Assembly (NCBI RefSeq): GCF_000687935.1
Contig: NZ_JHZZ01000001.1
Span: 186,001 to 250,000 of the forward strand
Reading direction: 5' to 3'
Length of the DNA: 64,000 nt
From: Polaribacter sp. Hel_I_88
GTDB lineage: Bacteria > Bacteroidota > Bacteroidia > Flavobacteriales > Flavobacteriaceae
A model generated the notes under the pieces. That model did not search any database. It was not told the origin of the DNA and saw only the letters and a program-made list of their open reading frames with translations. Of this stretch, positions 55,169 to 64,000 are shown one piece after another. Within the stretch, counting starts at the first letter, position 1; the number at the start of each line of letters is the position of its first letter. The position numbers and the translations under genes were made by a program.

Positions 55169-55519
55169 TTAAAATTTTAAACCAGATTCTCTTGCAGCAT
55201 CTGCTAATACTTTAACTCTTCCGTGATATAAATATCCGTTTCTATCAAAAGCAACATTTTCAATTCCTGCTTTTATAGCTTTTTCAGCAATCGACTTCCC
55301 AACTTCAGTTGAAGCTTCAGACTTAGTAGTTGCTTTAATATTTTTATCTCTAGATGAAACTGAAGCAATTGTTACTCCGTTTACATCGTCTATCAATTGA
55401 GCGTAAATCTCTTTATTACTTCTATAAACCGATAATCTTGGTTTTGTAGCAGTACCTGAAATGATTTTTCTAATTCTACGCTTAATTCTTAACCTTCTTT
55501 GTAGCTTTGATAATGCCAT
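55169..55519 (-). CDS. rplR: 50S ribosomal protein L18
   Basis: The 116-residue protein binds 5S rRNA with L5 and L25. [39 protein letters not shown] and [20 protein letters not shown] are the L18 motifs. Six bases before rpsE. Confidence 0.97.
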   Translation of the reverse strand: MALSKLQRRLRIKRRIRKIISGTATKPRLSVYRSNKEIYAQLIDDVNGVTIASVSSRDKNIKATTKSEASTEVGKSIAEKAIKAGIENVAFDRNGYLYHGRVKVLADAARESGLKF

Positions 55520-55530
55520 AATACTATATA

Positions 55531-56076
55531 TTATGCAGATTTACCTGCTTTTCTTCTTAATATTTCACCAACAAACTTAACTCCTTTTCCTTTGTAAGGT
55601 TCAGGTGCTCTGAAAGATCTAATCTTTGCAGCAATTTGACCAACTAATTGTTTGTCAAATGAAGATAATTTAATGATTGGGTTTTTCCCTTTCTCAGATA
55701 TTGTTTCAACTTTTACTTCTGGAGCTACTTCTAAAACAATATTATGAGAGAAACCTAAAGCTAAATCTAATTTTTGTCCTTGATTAGAGGCTCTGTAACC
55801 TACACCAACCAATTCTAAATCCTTAGTCCAACCCTTACTTACACCTTCAATCATATTAGCGATTAAAGCTCTCATTAAACCATGTTGTGCTTTATGGTCT
55901 TTACTTTCTGATGCTCTATCTAAAGTGATAACACCATCTTCAATTTCAACTGTAATTCCGTCAGAAATAGTTTGAGATAACTCTCCTAATTTTCCTTTAA
56001 CAGTAACTACGTTGTCTTTTACGTTAACATCTACACCTTGTGAAATGCTAATGGGATTTTTTCCTATTCTACTCAT
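55531..56076 (-). CDS. rplF: 50S ribosomal protein L6
   Basis: The 181-residue protein holds two L6 repeats. [20 protein letters not shown] opens it, [20 protein letters not shown] is the second-repeat start and [20 protein letters not shown] closes it, the part that touches the GTPase-associated region. Confidence 0.97.
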   Translation of the reverse strand: MSRIGKNPISISQGVDVNVKDNVVTVKGKLGELSQTISDGITVEIEDGVITLDRASESKDHKAQHGLMRALIANMIEGVSKGWTKDLELVGVGYRASNQGQKLDLALGFSHNIVLEVAPEVKVETISEKGKNPIIKLSSFDKQLVGQIAAKIRSFRAPEPYKGKGVKFVGEILRRKAGKSA

Positions 56077-56086
56077 TTCTTAAAGA

Positions 56087-56485
56087 TTAATAAATGTAAC
56101 ATAAAACTTCTCCTCCAACATTGTCTTGCTTAGCCTTCTTATTTGTCATTACACCTTTAGATGTAGAAACAATTGCAATACCAAGTCCATTTAAAACTCT
56201 TGGCATTTCAGAAGAACCAACATACTTTCGTAATCCTGGCGTACTAATTCGTTGAATTTTTCTGATTACTGACTCTTTTGTTTCTTTATCATATTTTAAA
56301 GCTATCTTGATAGTTCCTTGAACTTTATCTTCATTGAACTGGTAACTTAAAATATAACCTTGATCGAACAAAATTTTAGTCATTTCCTTCTTTAAATTAG
56401 AAGCTGGAATTTCCACAACTCTGTGTCCTGCAGCTATTGCATTCCTTACTCTTGTAAGATAATCCGCGATTGGATCTGTATACAT
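56087..56485 (-). CDS. rpsH: 30S ribosomal protein S8
   Basis: The 132-residue S8 binds the central 16S domain. DPIADYLTRVRNAIAAGHRV and STPGLRKYVGSSEMPRVLNG, then GLGIAIVSTSKGVMTNKKAK are the motifs. In enterobacteria S8 represses the spc operon. Unlike its neighbours it is preceded by a 161-base spacer holding a likely internal promoter. Confidence 0.97.
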   Translation of the reverse strand: MYTDPIADYLTRVRNAIAAGHRVVEIPASNLKKEMTKILFDQGYILSYQFNEDKVQGTIKIALKYDKETKESVIRKIQRISTPGLRKYVGSSEMPRVLNGLGIAIVSTSKGVMTNKKAKQDNVGGEVLCYIY

Positions 56486-56587
56486 ACTTATTTATATTGC
56501 GACTATGGTTTTCAACTACCTCTATTTTCCTACAGATTTCTCTGTGATAATTGAACCTATAATCAGTTAAATTTCTAATACTCAAAA

Positions 56588-56621
56588 AAAATAGAGCGTG
56601 CAAAGATACACATTCTATTTT
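56588..56621 (-). promoter_or_regulatory. possible internal promoter and hairpin before rpsH
   Basis: TATCTTTG (minus strand, 56608-56601) matches the consensus -7 box and is followed by CA, the commonest flavobacterial form. It lies inside a hairpin with arms AAAATAGA and TCTATTTT. No -33 TTG is seen. Confidence 0.4.
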
Positions 56622-56646
56622 AGTTTTTATAATTTATTATAGTTTT

Positions 56647-56916
56647 CTACCAACTTGCTTTTTTAACGCCTGGTATTAACCCTTGGTTTGCCATTTCACG
56701 GAATGTTACACGTGATAAACCAAACTGACGCATATATCCTTTTGGACGACCCGTTAATTTACATCTATTATGTAATCTTATTGGCGATGCATTTTTAGGT
56801 AATTTTTGCAGAGCTTCATAATCTCCAGCTTCTTTTAAAGCCTTTCTTTTATCAGCATATTTTGCAACAATACGTTCTCTCTTGCGCTCACGCGCTTTCA
56901 TTGATTCTTTAGCCAT
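56647..56916 (-). CDS. rpsN: 30S ribosomal protein S14, zinc-free form
   Basis: The 89-residue S14 is of the long, zinc-free class: only one cysteine (Cys52 in [14 protein letters not shown]) remains and the CxxC-CxxC site of the short form is absent. [20 protein letters not shown] and [10 protein letters not shown] end it normally. Three bases separate it from rplE. Confidence 0.97.
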   Translation of the reverse strand: MAKESMKARERKRERIVAKYADKRKALKEAGDYEALQKLPKNASPIRLHNRCKLTGRPKGYMRQFGLSRVTFREMANQGLIPGVKKASW

Positions 56917-56919
56917 AAT

Positions 56920-57471
56920 TTAATTTTTTTGGAATGGTAAACCTAATTCTCCTAATAATGACTTTGCTTCTTTATCAGTATTTGCAGATGTTACAAACGT
57001 AATATCCATACCGTTAATTTTTTTAACTTGGTCAATATTAATTTCTGGATATATAATTTGCTCAGTAATACCTAAATTGTAATTACCTCTACCATCAAAT
57101 CCATTAGCTTTTATTCCGTTAAAGTCTCTTACACGTGGTAAAGAAGCTGTAACTAATCTATCTAAAAACTCATACATTTTATCACCACGTAAAGTAACTT
57201 TTGCTCCAATTGGCATACCTTTACGTAATTTAAATGCTGCAACATCTTTTTTAGACATTGTTGAAATAGCTTTTTGACCTGTAATTTTAGTCAACTCTTC
57301 TAACGCGTAATCTATTAATTTTTTATCAGCAATTGCAGCACCAACACCTTTAGAAATAACTATTTTTTCTAATTTAGGTACTTGCATTACATTTGTATAA
57401 CTGAATTCCTCAGTAAGAGTATTCACTACTCTTTCTTTGTATTCTGCTTTTAATCTTGGTACGTAACTCAT
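56920..57471 (-). CDS. rplE: 50S ribosomal protein L5
   Basis: The 183-residue L5 binds 5S rRNA and P-site t[63 protein letters not shown] and [20 protein letters not shown] are all present. Confidence 0.97.
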   Translation of the reverse strand: MSYVPRLKAEYKERVVNTLTEEFSYTNVMQVPKLEKIVISKGVGAAIADKKLIDYALEELTKITGQKAISTMSKKDVAAFKLRKGMPIGAKVTLRGDKMYEFLDRLVTASLPRVRDFNGIKANGFDGRGNYNLGITEQIIYPEINIDQVKKINGMDITFVTSANTDKEAKSLLGELGLPFQKN

Positions 57472-57479
57472 GATTATTA

Positions 57480-57782
57480 TTATTTTTTAGTTTTTTTAGA
57501 GAATCTAGTCTTAGTATCTCCATCAACTTTATAACCTACTCTTACAGCTACACCATCTTCTACTAACATTAAATTAGAGATGTGCAATGATGCTTCTTTT
57601 TTTACAATTCCACCTTGAGGACTTTGAGCGCTAGGTTTAGTATGCTTAGAAACTAAATTAACACCTTCCACAAGAACACGATCTTTATCTTTAATGATTT
57701 GTAAAACCTTTCCTTCAGATCCTTTATGATCACCTGCGATTACTTTTACAGTATCTCCTGATTTTATTTTAAACTTCTTCAT
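57480..57782 (-). CDS. rplX: 50S ribosomal protein L24
   Basis: The 100-residue L24 starts assembly of the 50S subunit. The KOW motif is [19 protein letters not shown] and [20 protein letters not shown] follows. It lies between rplN and rplE in the usual order. Confidence 0.97.
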   Translation of the reverse strand: MKKFKIKSGDTVKVIAGDHKGSEGKVLQIIKDKDRVLVEGVNLVSKHTKPSAQSPQGGIVKKEASLHISNLMLVEDGVAVRVGYKVDGDTKTRFSKKTKK

Positions 57783-57793
57783 TTTATGATGAT

Positions 57794-58162
57794 TTAAAGC
57801 ACTTCAGGTGCTAGTGAAACTATTTTCATAAATTGTTTTTCACGAAGTTCACGAGCTACAGGACCAAATACACGTGTTCCTCTCATCTCCTCTGTAGGAT
57901 TTAATAAAACACAAGCGTTATCGTCAAATCTTATATAAGATCCATCTTTACGTCTAACTTCTTTTTTCGTTCTTACAACAACTGCTCTAGATACTTGACC
58001 TTTTTTTACAGTTCCATTTGGAGTTGCAGATTTAACAGATACTACAATTTTGTCTCCAATGCTTGCGTAACGTTTTTTTGTACCTCCTAAAACTCTAATT
58101 ACTAAAACTTCTTTTGCTCCAGTATTATCTGCGACTTTTAATCTTGATTCTGTCTGTAACAT
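57794..58162 (-). CDS. rplN: 50S ribosomal protein L14
   Basis: The 122-residue L14 contacts the 30S subunit. [40 protein letters not shown] and [20 protein letters not shown] are complete. Its start codon is 1 base beyond the stop of rpsQ. Confidence 0.97.
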   Translation of the reverse strand: MLQTESRLKVADNTGAKEVLVIRVLGGTKKRYASIGDKIVVSVKSATPNGTVKKGQVSRAVVVRTKKEVRRKDGSYIRFDDNACVLLNPTEEMRGTRVFGPVARELREKQFMKIVSLAPEVL

Positions 58163-58163
58163 A

Positions 58164-58421
58164 TTATTTAGCTCTTTCTAGGATTTCTACTAATCTCCAA
58201 CGTTTAGATTTACTCATAGGTCTAGTTTCCATGATCCTTACAGTATCTCCTTCGTTGCAATCATTCTTTTCGTCGTGTGCAACGTACTTTTTCGTTTTTA
58301 ATACGAACTTACCGTACATTGGGTGCTTTACTCTCTTAGTTTCAGCAACAACAATAGATTTTTCCATTTTGTTACTAGAAACAACACCAATTCTCTCTTT
58401 TCTAAGATTTCTTTTTTCCAT
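58164..58421 (-). CDS. rpsQ: 30S ribosomal protein S17
   Basis: The 85-residue OB-fold S17 has [40 protein letters not shown] and [20 protein letters not shown]. It binds the 5' domain of 16S rRNA. Confidence 0.97.
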   Translation of the reverse strand: MEKRNLRKERIGVVSSNKMEKSIVVAETKRVKHPMYGKFVLKTKKYVAHDEKNDCNEGDTVRIMETRPMSKSKRWRLVEILERAK

Positions 58422-58441
58422 CTTTAAAATTGACTATAGAA

Positions 58442-58633
58442 TTATTGTAATTCTCTTTTTGTTAATTCTGTTGCAATTCTTGCTACAGTTCTTCTTAAAC
58501 TTCTCAACTGCAATGGATTTTCCATTGGAGTTATTGCGTGAGACATTTTAAGATCAGTATAATTTTTCTGCAACGCTCCCAACTTTTCATTAAGATCTGT
58601 TGTGGATAAATCCTTTATTTCTGATTGTTTCAT
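58442..58633 (-). CDS. rpmC: 50S ribosomal protein L29
   Basis: The 63-residue two-helix protein lies at the exit tunnel, where trigger factor and SRP bind. MKQSEIKDLSTTDLNEKLGA and MENPLQLRSLRRTVARIATE are the L29 motifs. Confidence 0.96.
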   Translation of the reverse strand: MKQSEIKDLSTTDLNEKLGALQKNYTDLKMSHAITPMENPLQLRSLRRTVARIATELTKRELQ

Positions 58634-58644
58634 TCTATTTAGAA

Positions 58645-59076
58645 TTATGCGTTAATATCAAAATCTCTTGCAACTATAAACTTCGTTTTTACTGGAAGTT
58701 TTTGTGCAGCTAATCGTAAAGCCTCTTTTGCAACTTCGATTGGTACTCCACCAACCTCGAACAAAATTCTACCTGGTTTGATAACAGATACGAAATGATC
58801 TGGAGCTCCTTTACCTTTACCCATACGTACTTCTAAAGGTTTCTTTGTGATAGGCTTGTCTGGAAATATTTTTATCCATAACTGACCTTCTCTCTTCATG
58901 TGACGTGTAGCTGCAATACGAGCCGCTTCAATCTGACGTGAAGTTAACAAATTCTGATCGATAGATTTAATACCAAACATTCCATTAGAAAGTTGTGTTC
59001 CTCTACCTGATAGGCCAGACATATTTCCTTTACCTTTCTGTACTTTACGGTATTTTACTCTTTTTGGCTGTAACAT
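58645..59076 (-). CDS. rplP: 50S ribosomal protein L16
   Basis: The 143-residue L16 organises the A site region. [40 protein letters not shown] and [20 protein letters not shown] are diagnostic. Confidence 0.97.
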   Translation of the reverse strand: MLQPKRVKYRKVQKGKGNMSGLSGRGTQLSNGMFGIKSIDQNLLTSRQIEAARIAATRHMKREGQLWIKIFPDKPITKKPLEVRMGKGKGAPDHFVSVIKPGRILFEVGGVPIEVAKEALRLAAQKLPVKTKFIVARDFDINA

Positions 59077-59098
59077 TTTTAATTTCTAATTTTAAAAA

Positions 59099-59821
59099 TT
59101 ATTTTCTTCTACGAGGTCCACGCTTAGATCTATCACCACCACCTTTATTGCCACCTTGTTTCTTAGACAAACCAACTAATGGAGATAATTCTCTTTTACC
59201 ATAAACTTCACCCTTCATAATCCACACTTTAACACCTAATCTTCCATAAGTAGTATGTGCTTCTACTAATGCATAATCAATATCAGCTCTAAAAGTTGAA
59301 AGTGGTATTCTTCCTTCTTTGAAATGCTCTGAACGAGCCATCTCTGCTCCATTTAAACGCCCTGAAATCTGTATCTTTATACCTTCAGCGTTCATACGCA
59401 TAGTAGCCTGAATAGCCATTTTTATTGCTCTTTTGTATGAAATTCTATTTTCAATTTGACGAGCAACACTAGTTGCAACTAATTTTGCATCTAATTCTGG
59501 ACGTTTAATTTCAAAAATATTGATTTGAACTTCTTTACCAGTAATTTTCTTAAGCTCTTCTTTTAACTTATCAACTTCCTGACCACCTTTACCTATTATG
59601 ATACCAGGTCTAGCAGTAGTAATTGTAACTGTAACAAGCTTTAAAGTACGTTCAATAATAATTCTAGACACACTTGCTTTTGAAAGTCTTGCATGAATAT
59701 ATTTTCTTATTTTATCATCTTCAGCTAATTTATCTCCGTAGTCATTACCACCATACCAATTAGATTCCCAACCTCTGATGATACCTAAACGATTTCCTAT
59801 TGGATTTGTTTTCTGTCCCAT
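59099..59821 (-). CDS. rpsC: 30S ribosomal protein S3
   Basis: The 240-residue S3 forms the mRNA entry pore. Its KH domain has [20 protein letters not shown] and the C-terminal domain has [20 protein letters not shown] and [20 protein letters not shown]. The basic tail [12 protein letters not shown] replaces the longer tails of other phyla. Confidence 0.97.
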   Translation of the reverse strand: MGQKTNPIGNRLGIIRGWESNWYGGNDYGDKLAEDDKIRKYIHARLSKASVSRIIIERTLKLVTVTITTARPGIIIGKGGQEVDKLKEELKKITGKEVQINIFEIKRPELDAKLVATSVARQIENRISYKRAIKMAIQATMRMNAEGIKIQISGRLNGAEMARSEHFKEGRIPLSTFRADIDYALVEAHTTYGRLGVKVWIMKGEVYGKRELSPLVGLSKKQGGNKGGGDRSKRGPRRRK

Positions 59822-59832
59822 TTATACTTCGA

Positions 59833-60237
59833 TTAATTACTTAAATTTTTACTACCTAACTCTAAAGTAACATGATTAGAACGCTTGCGAATTCTGTGAG
59901 CACGTCCTTGTGGAGCTGGTCTTAATCTTTTTAACATACCTGCACTATCAACACAAATAGACTTTACAAATAAACCTGCATCTTCAATAGATGAGTCTTC
60001 ATTTTTAGCTTGCCAATTTGCAATTGCAGATAATAATAGTTTTTCTAAATTTATAGATGCTTCTTTAGGACTGAACTTTAAGATTTGCAAAGCTTTTTCA
60101 ACTTCAACACCTCTTACTTGATCAGCAACTAAACGCATTTTTCTTGGTGATGTAGGGCAGTTTGTCAGCTTTGCGAAAGCACGTTGCTTTCTATCTGCTT
60201 TCAACTGATCTGCCATATTTTTTTTACGAACTCCCAT
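59833..60237 (-). CDS. rplV: 50S ribosomal protein L22
   Basis: The 134-residue L22 lines the exit tunnel. [20 protein letters not shown] and [20 protein letters not shown], then [16 protein letters not shown] cover the core and the tunnel loop. The first 20 residues ([20 protein letters not shown]) are a short extension; ATG 60216 is an alternative start. Confidence 0.96.
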   Translation of the reverse strand: MGVRKKNMADQLKADRKQRAFAKLTNCPTSPRKMRLVADQVRGVEVEKALQILKFSPKEASINLEKLLLSAIANWQAKNEDSSIEDAGLFVKSICVDSAGMLKRLRPAPQGRAHRIRKRSNHVTLELGSKNLSN

Positions 60238-60243
60238 TGCCTA

Positions 60244-60522
60244 CTATTTTTTACCTTTATTTTTAGCACCTGCATGTCCTCTAAATGAACGAGTTGGTGA
60301 AAATTCGCCTAACTTGTGCCCTACCATGTTTTCAGTAACATAAACTGGCACAAACTGACGTCCATTGTGAACAGCAATTGTTTGACCAACGAAATCTGGA
60401 GTAATCATGCTTGCTCTAGACCAAGTTTTAATTACTGTTTTATTTCCAGCTTCTACATTAGCTAAAACTTTTTTCTCTAATTTATAGTGAACGTAAGGTC
60501 CTTTTTTTAATGATCTTGCCAT
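60244..60522 (-). CDS. rpsS: 30S ribosomal protein S19
   Basis: The 92-residue S19 forms a complex with S13 in the head. [39 protein letters not shown] and [20 protein letters not shown] are standard. Confidence 0.97.
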   Translation of the reverse strand: MARSLKKGPYVHYKLEKKVLANVEAGNKTVIKTWSRASMITPDFVGQTIAVHNGRQFVPVYVTENMVGHKLGEFSPTRSFRGHAGAKNKGKK

Positions 60523-60528
60523 AACTTA

Positions 60529-61353
60529 TTATTTCTTTCTACGTTCTATAATATACTTATTACTTGCTTTGGTTTTAGATCTAGTCTTATAACCTTTAGC
60601 AGGTATTCCGTTTCTTGATCTTGGATGTCCTCCTGAAGCACGTCCTTCACCACCTCCCATTGGGTGATCTACAGGGTTCATTCTTACAGCGTTAACTCTT
60701 GGTCTTCTACCCAACCATCTTCTTCTTCCTGCTTTACCAGAAACTAAAAGTTGATGATCTGAATTGGAAACAACTCCGATTGTTGCTAAACAAGTTAATA
60801 AAATTAATCTTGTTTCACCTGAAGGCATCTTTACAGTTGCATATTTACCATCTCTTGCCATTAATTGTGCAAAAGAACCTGCTGAACGAGCCATTACAGC
60901 ACCTTGACCAGGACGTAACTCAATACAAGATATTGTAGTTCCTAATGGAATTTCACTCAAAGCCATTGTATTCCCAATCTCTGGAGCAATACCACTTCCT
61001 GAAACAACAGTTTGACCAACTGTTAAACCATTTTGTGCAATTACATATCTTTTTTCTCCATCAGCATAATTTAATAATGCGATAAAAGCAGTACGATTTG
61101 GATCGTACTCGATAGTTTTAACTATTGCAGGAACATCTTTCTTATCTCTTTTAAAATCGATAATACGATATCTTTGTTTATGACCACCCCCTATATTACG
61201 AGTTGTCATCCTACCTTGACTGTTTCGACCTCCAGATCTTTTTTTCGGAGCAAGTAAACTTTTCTCCGGCTTATCAGTTGTAATGGCGTCGAATCCATTT
61301 ACAACTCTAAAACGCTGACCTGGTGTTATTGGTTTTAATTTTCTAACTGACAT
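60529..61353 (-). CDS. rplB: 50S ribosomal protein L2
   Basis: The 274-residue L2 is needed for subunit association and peptidyl transfer. [40 protein letters not shown] and [20 protein letters not shown], with the conserved His, are complete. Confidence 0.97.
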   Translation of the reverse strand: MSVRKLKPITPGQRFRVVNGFDAITTDKPEKSLLAPKKRSGGRNSQGRMTTRNIGGGHKQRYRIIDFKRDKKDVPAIVKTIEYDPNRTAFIALLNYADGEKRYVIAQNGLTVGQTVVSGSGIAPEIGNTMALSEIPLGTTISCIELRPGQGAVMARSAGSFAQLMARDGKYATVKMPSGETRLILLTCLATIGVVSNSDHQLLVSGKAGRRRWLGRRPRVNAVRMNPVDHPMGGGEGRASGGHPRSRNGIPAKGYKTRSKTKASNKYIIERRKK

Positions 61354-61361
61354 TTTGTATC

Positions 61362-61652
61362 TTAAAGATTGTTATAAAAATCAATACTTTCTCCTTCTGC
61401 TAACTGCACAATAGCTTTTTTATACCCACTCTTAATACCAGTTACTAAACCTTTTTTAGTAAATTTGGTATTTCTTTGAATTGGGTAATTTAAAGTTTTT
61501 ACACTAGAAATAGAAACTCCATAAGCTGTTTCAACAGCATTTTTAATTTCTACTTTATTAGCTTTCTTATCAACAACAAACGTATAACGATTGAATAATT
61601 CACTATCGTTTGTAGCTTTTTCCGTAATAATAGGTTTAATTAGAATACTCAT
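61362..61652 (-). CDS. rplW: 50S ribosomal protein L23
   Basis: The 96-residue L23 docks trigger factor and SRP at the tunnel exit. [20 protein letters not shown] and [20 protein letters not shown] open it; [20 protein letters not shown] follows. Confidence 0.96.
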   Translation of the reverse strand: MSILIKPIITEKATNDSELFNRYTFVVDKKANKVEIKNAVETAYGVSISSVKTLNYPIQRNTKFTKKGLVTGIKSGYKKAIVQLAEGESIDFYNNL

Positions 61653-61661
61653 TTTGAATCC

Positions 61662-62291
61662 CTATTTGCTTAAATTTGTATTAATTCCCTCTAAAGAACT
61701 TTCAGTAATCACAATCTTATTAGCATTTAACACACCATAAGTATTTATTTCTGAAGCTTTCAATACCTTAGAGTTTTTTAAGTTTCTAGATGATAAATAC
61801 ACATTTGCATTTTCACTATCTAAAATAAATAATGACTTCTTAGTATCTATATTTAAAGCTTTTAAAACATCAACAAAGTTTTTTGTCTTTGGCGTTTCAA
61901 AATTAAAATCTTCAACGATTACTACGTTCTCATCATTTACCTGAATACTTAAAGCTGATTGACGCGCTAATCTTTTTAAATTTTTATTCAACTTAAAAGA
62001 ATAACTTCTTGGTCTTGGACCAAACATACGACCACCACCTCTAAAAACTCCAGACTTAATTGAACCTGCTCTTGCAGTACCTGTTCCTTTCTGTTTCTTT
62101 ATTTTTCTTGTAGAACCTGAAATTTCAGCTCTTTCTTTAGACTTATGCGTTCCTTGACGCTGATTTGCCAAGTATTGCTTAACATCTAAATAAATAGCAT
62201 GGTTATTAGGCTCTATTCCAAATACATCTTTAGAAAGCTCTACTTTCCTTCCTGTATCTTTTCCTGTAATATCTAAAACTGCTACTTTCAT
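61662..62291 (-). CDS. rplD: 50S ribosomal protein L4
   Basis: The 209-residue L4 has the tunnel loop [15 protein letters not shown] and the motif [16 protein letters not shown]. In enterobacteria it represses the S10 operon. Its first base is the last base of the rplC stop, so translation is coupled. Confidence 0.97.
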   Translation of the reverse strand: MKVAVLDITGKDTGRKVELSKDVFGIEPNNHAIYLDVKQYLANQRQGTHKSKERAEISGSTRKIKKQKGTGTARAGSIKSGVFRGGGRMFGPRPRSYSFKLNKNLKRLARQSALSIQVNDENVVIVEDFNFETPKTKNFVDVLKALNIDTKKSLFILDSENANVYLSSRNLKNSKVLKASEINTYGVLNANKIVITESSLEGINTNLSK

Positions 62292-62908
62292 TATTTCTGA
62301 ATAGTTACAAAAGCGTTTTTGTGACCAGGAACAGCTCCCTTAACAACAAGTAGATTCTTTTCAGCAACTACCTTCAACACTTTTAAGTTTTGTACTTTCA
62401 CTTTATCTCCACCCATTCTACCTGCCATACGCATTCCTTTGAATACTCGAGCTGGATACGATGCAGCACCAATAGAACCTGGAGCTCTCAAACGGTTATG
62501 CTGTCCATGAGTAGCTTGACCTACACCAGCAAATCCATGACGTTTTACAACACCTTGAAAACCTTTACCTTTTGAAACACCAGAAACATCAACAAACTCA
62601 CCTTCTTTAAAGTGATCTACAGTTACTGTATCTCCTAAATTATAAGTTTCTTTGAATCCTTGAAATTCAAAAACTTTTTTCTTAGCAGTTGTGCCAGCTT
62701 TTTTAAAGTGACCATCTAACGCTTTGTTAGAACTTTTTGCTTTTTTGTCATCGAAACCAAGTTGTAAAGCATTGTAGCCATCAACATCCTCAGTTCTGAC
62801 TTGAGTGACAACGCAAGGACCTGCTTCAATGACAGTACATGGTATATTCTTACCATTCTCATCAAACAAACTGGTCATTCCAATTTTCCTCCCTATTAAC
62901 CCAGACAT
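62291..62908 (-). CDS. rplC: 50S ribosomal protein L3
   Basis: The 205-residue L3 starts 50S assembly. [40 protein letters not shown] and [20 protein letters not shown], with the methylatable Gln, are intact. It is separated from rpsJ by an unusual 290-base spacer. Confidence 0.97.
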   Translation of the reverse strand: MSGLIGRKIGMTSLFDENGKNIPCTVIEAGPCVVTQVRTEDVDGYNALQLGFDDKKAKSSNKALDGHFKKAGTTAKKKVFEFQGFKETYNLGDTVTVDHFKEGEFVDVSGVSKGKGFQGVVKRHGFAGVGQATHGQHNRLRAPGSIGAASYPARVFKGMRMAGRMGGDKVKVQNLKVLKVVAEKNLLVVKGAVPGHKNAFVTIQK

Positions 62909-63198
62909 TCTGTTAATTTTTTAGACGATTAAATACTATATTCAGCGCGTCTATTAATAATTTATTATTTGAAACAAAGTTTCCTTAAAATCCTTTAAGA
63001 ATTGAGCAAAAAAAAAGCGCAAAACAAATTCAACGCTGATTTTGTTTTTCCGTTTTTCCTTCGCGAAACGCTCTGGACATGTTCCCATTTATCAGGTAAA
63101 ACCTAACAAACAGATTCCCAACTGTATTTGGGATTGCAAAAGTATAAAATATTTTCGGTTTAATAAAATTAAACCGAAAATAAATTAAAACTATTTTA
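62909..63198 (-). promoter_or_regulatory. structured spacer between rpsJ and rplC
   Basis: This 290-base spacer holds no gene. On the minus strand, in order, it has a small hairpin (TCCCAA/TTGGGA), a TTCGCGAA palindrome, a weak AAAACAAA/TTTGTTTT stem followed by nine T residues (63016-63008), and near rplC an AGACG/CGTCT pair. It looks like a leader with a terminator-like element. Confidence 0.5.
63008..63049 (-). terminator. terminator-like element after rpsJ
   Basis: On the minus strand an 8-bp AT-rich stem (AAAACAAA with TTTGTTTT) is followed by GCGC and a run of nine T residues. The stem is weak but the T run is long. Confidence 0.4.
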
Positions 63199-63504
63199 TT
63201 ATACCTTTATTTCAACTTCAACTCCACTTGGTAACTCAAGTTTCATTAGCGCATCAATAGTTTTTGAAGAAGAACTATATATGTCTAATAATCTTTTGTA
63301 TGAAGCTAACTGAAATTGCTCTCTAGATTTTTTGTTTACGTGTGGTGAACGTAAAACAGTAAAAATCTTTTTATGTGTTGGTAAAGGTATTGGTCCATTA
63401 ACTACAGCACCCGTACTTTTTACCGTCTTTACAATTTTTTCAGCAGATTTGTCCACTAAATTGTAATCGTAAGACTTTAATTTTATTCTAATTTTTTGAC
63501 TCAT
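63199..63504 (-). CDS. rpsJ: 30S ribosomal protein S10
   Basis: The 101-residue S10 works in the 30S head and with NusB in antitermination. [40 protein letters not shown] and [20 protein letters not shown] are diagnostic. It follows fusA by 18 bases and is cut off from rplC by a long spacer. Confidence 0.97.
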   Translation of the reverse strand: MSQKIRIKLKSYDYNLVDKSAEKIVKTVKSTGAVVNGPIPLPTHKKIFTVLRSPHVNKKSREQFQLASYKRLLDIYSSSSKTIDALMKLELPSGVEVEIKV

Positions 63505-63522
63505 CTTGTATTATTTAGTAGA

Positions 63523-64000
63523 TTATCCTTTTGCTTTTGCGATTACATCCTCTGAAATATTTGATGGAGTTTCAGCATAGTGCGAAAATTCCATTGTAGA
63601 AGTTGCTCTACCTGAAGACATTGTTCTCAAAGCTGTTACATAACCAAACATTTCTGATAATGGCACTACAGCTTTTACAACTTTAGAACCTGCTCTATCA
63701 GACATATCGTTAACTTGACCTCTTCTTCTGTTCAAATCTCCAACAATATCTCCCATGTTTTCTTCAGGAGTTAATACTTCTAACTTCATTAATGGTTCCA
63801 TAATTTTTGCTTTTGCAGACTTTGCAGAAGCTTTATATCCCATTTTTGCAGCTAATTCAAAAGATAATGCATCAGAATCCACAGCGTGGAAAGATCCATC
63901 TCTTAAAGTAACTTTCATTGAATCCATTTCGTAGCCTGCTAAAGGTCCGTTTTTCATAGCTTCTCTGAATCCTTTCTCTACAGAAGGTACAAATTCTCTA
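63523..64000 (-). CDS. fusA: elongation factor G, C-terminal part
   Basis: The gene enters from beyond the window end on the minus strand; only about the last 159 residues are seen. They start [20 protein letters not shown], the end of domain IV, and include [40 protein letters not shown] and [20 protein letters not shown] of domain V. EF-G moves tRNA and mRNA by one codon using GTP. The G domain is outside the window. Confidence 0.96.
   Translation of the reverse strand, partial: REFVPSVEKGFREAMKNGPLAGYEMDSMKVTLRDGSFHAVDSDALSFELAAKMGYKASAKSAKAKIMEPLMKLEVLTPEENMGDIVGDLNRRRGQVNDMSDRAGSKVVKAVVPLSEMFGYVTALRTMSSGRATSTMEFSHYAETPSNISEDVIAKAKG

Noticed and set aside
60699..60938. Plus-strand frames inside the ribosomal cluster (for example here and at 58114-58551)
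   Set aside because: They run antisense to intact ribosomal protein genes and show no family features.

Overview
The window is AT-rich and reads as the chromosome of a marine-type member of the Flavobacteriaceae (Bacteroidota), probably close to Polaribacter or Tenacibaculum. The genus is an inference; the family is well supported. The evidence is a type IX secretion sorting domain, a type III glutamine synthetase, many lipoproteins, DUF349, DUF368 and DUF4136 proteins, Bacteroidota-style promoters (TTG, a 17-23 base spacer, then TAnnTTTG) with little sign of Shine-Dalgarno sites, and zinc-free forms of several ribosomal proteins.

Layout. 1-2 kb: the end of a large T9SS-secreted protein. 2-9.6 kb, mostly plus strand: pdxH, sixA and a Ppx/GppA phosphatase, an OmpA-like protein, a thioredoxin-like protein and lpxK (both minus), a Nif3 protein and a coiled-coil zinc-ribbon relative with no cysteines. 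9.9-14.8 kb, minus strand: DUF349 protein, aroE and two tandem DUF368 (PopT-type) transporters. 14.9-18.4 kb, plus strand: an MBL-fold lipoprotein, a Cu/Zn superoxide dismutase, then an accessory-looking cassette of three overlapping genes (a TIGR04255-like protein and two unrecognised proteins). 18.6-23.8 kb: purM and divergent type III and type II glutamine synthetases. 24-28.6 kb: a NarL-type two-component system, a small secreted protein, a DUF4136 lipoprotein, a tiny HExxH protein and an M15 peptidase. 28.7-32.3 kb: a fused isobutyryl-CoA mutase (icmF) that appears to carry two short repeats within its reading frame. 32.3-44.5 kb: a repeat array, an outer-membrane-type protein, a GbsR/MarR regulator with three small membrane proteins, an FKBP isomerase, an overlooked 34-residue peptide with 11 cysteines next to a SigZ-type sigma factor, a dienelactone hydrolase, an M14 peptidase, a methyltransferase, a HEPN-like protein and an arginine-deiminase-family enzyme. 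44.5-48.7 kb, minus: gltA, eno and carA. 48.9-64 kb, minus: the str-S10-spc-alpha ribosomal supercluster from fusA (cut by the window end) to rplQ, including secY, infA, rpmJ and rpoA.

How the parts fit. Most of the window is core metabolism and translation. The less explained parts are (1) the three-gene cassette at 16.5-18.4 kb, (2) the metallothionein-like peptide beside a cysteine-tailed sigma factor at 36.8-37.6 kb, (3) the regulator and membrane-protein unit at 34.5-36.2 kb, which has two copies of the same palindrome, and (4) at least seven kinds of short palindromic interspersed repeat, one of which seems to have entered icmF in frame. I saw no CRISPR array, tRNA, rRNA, insertion sequence or prophage.
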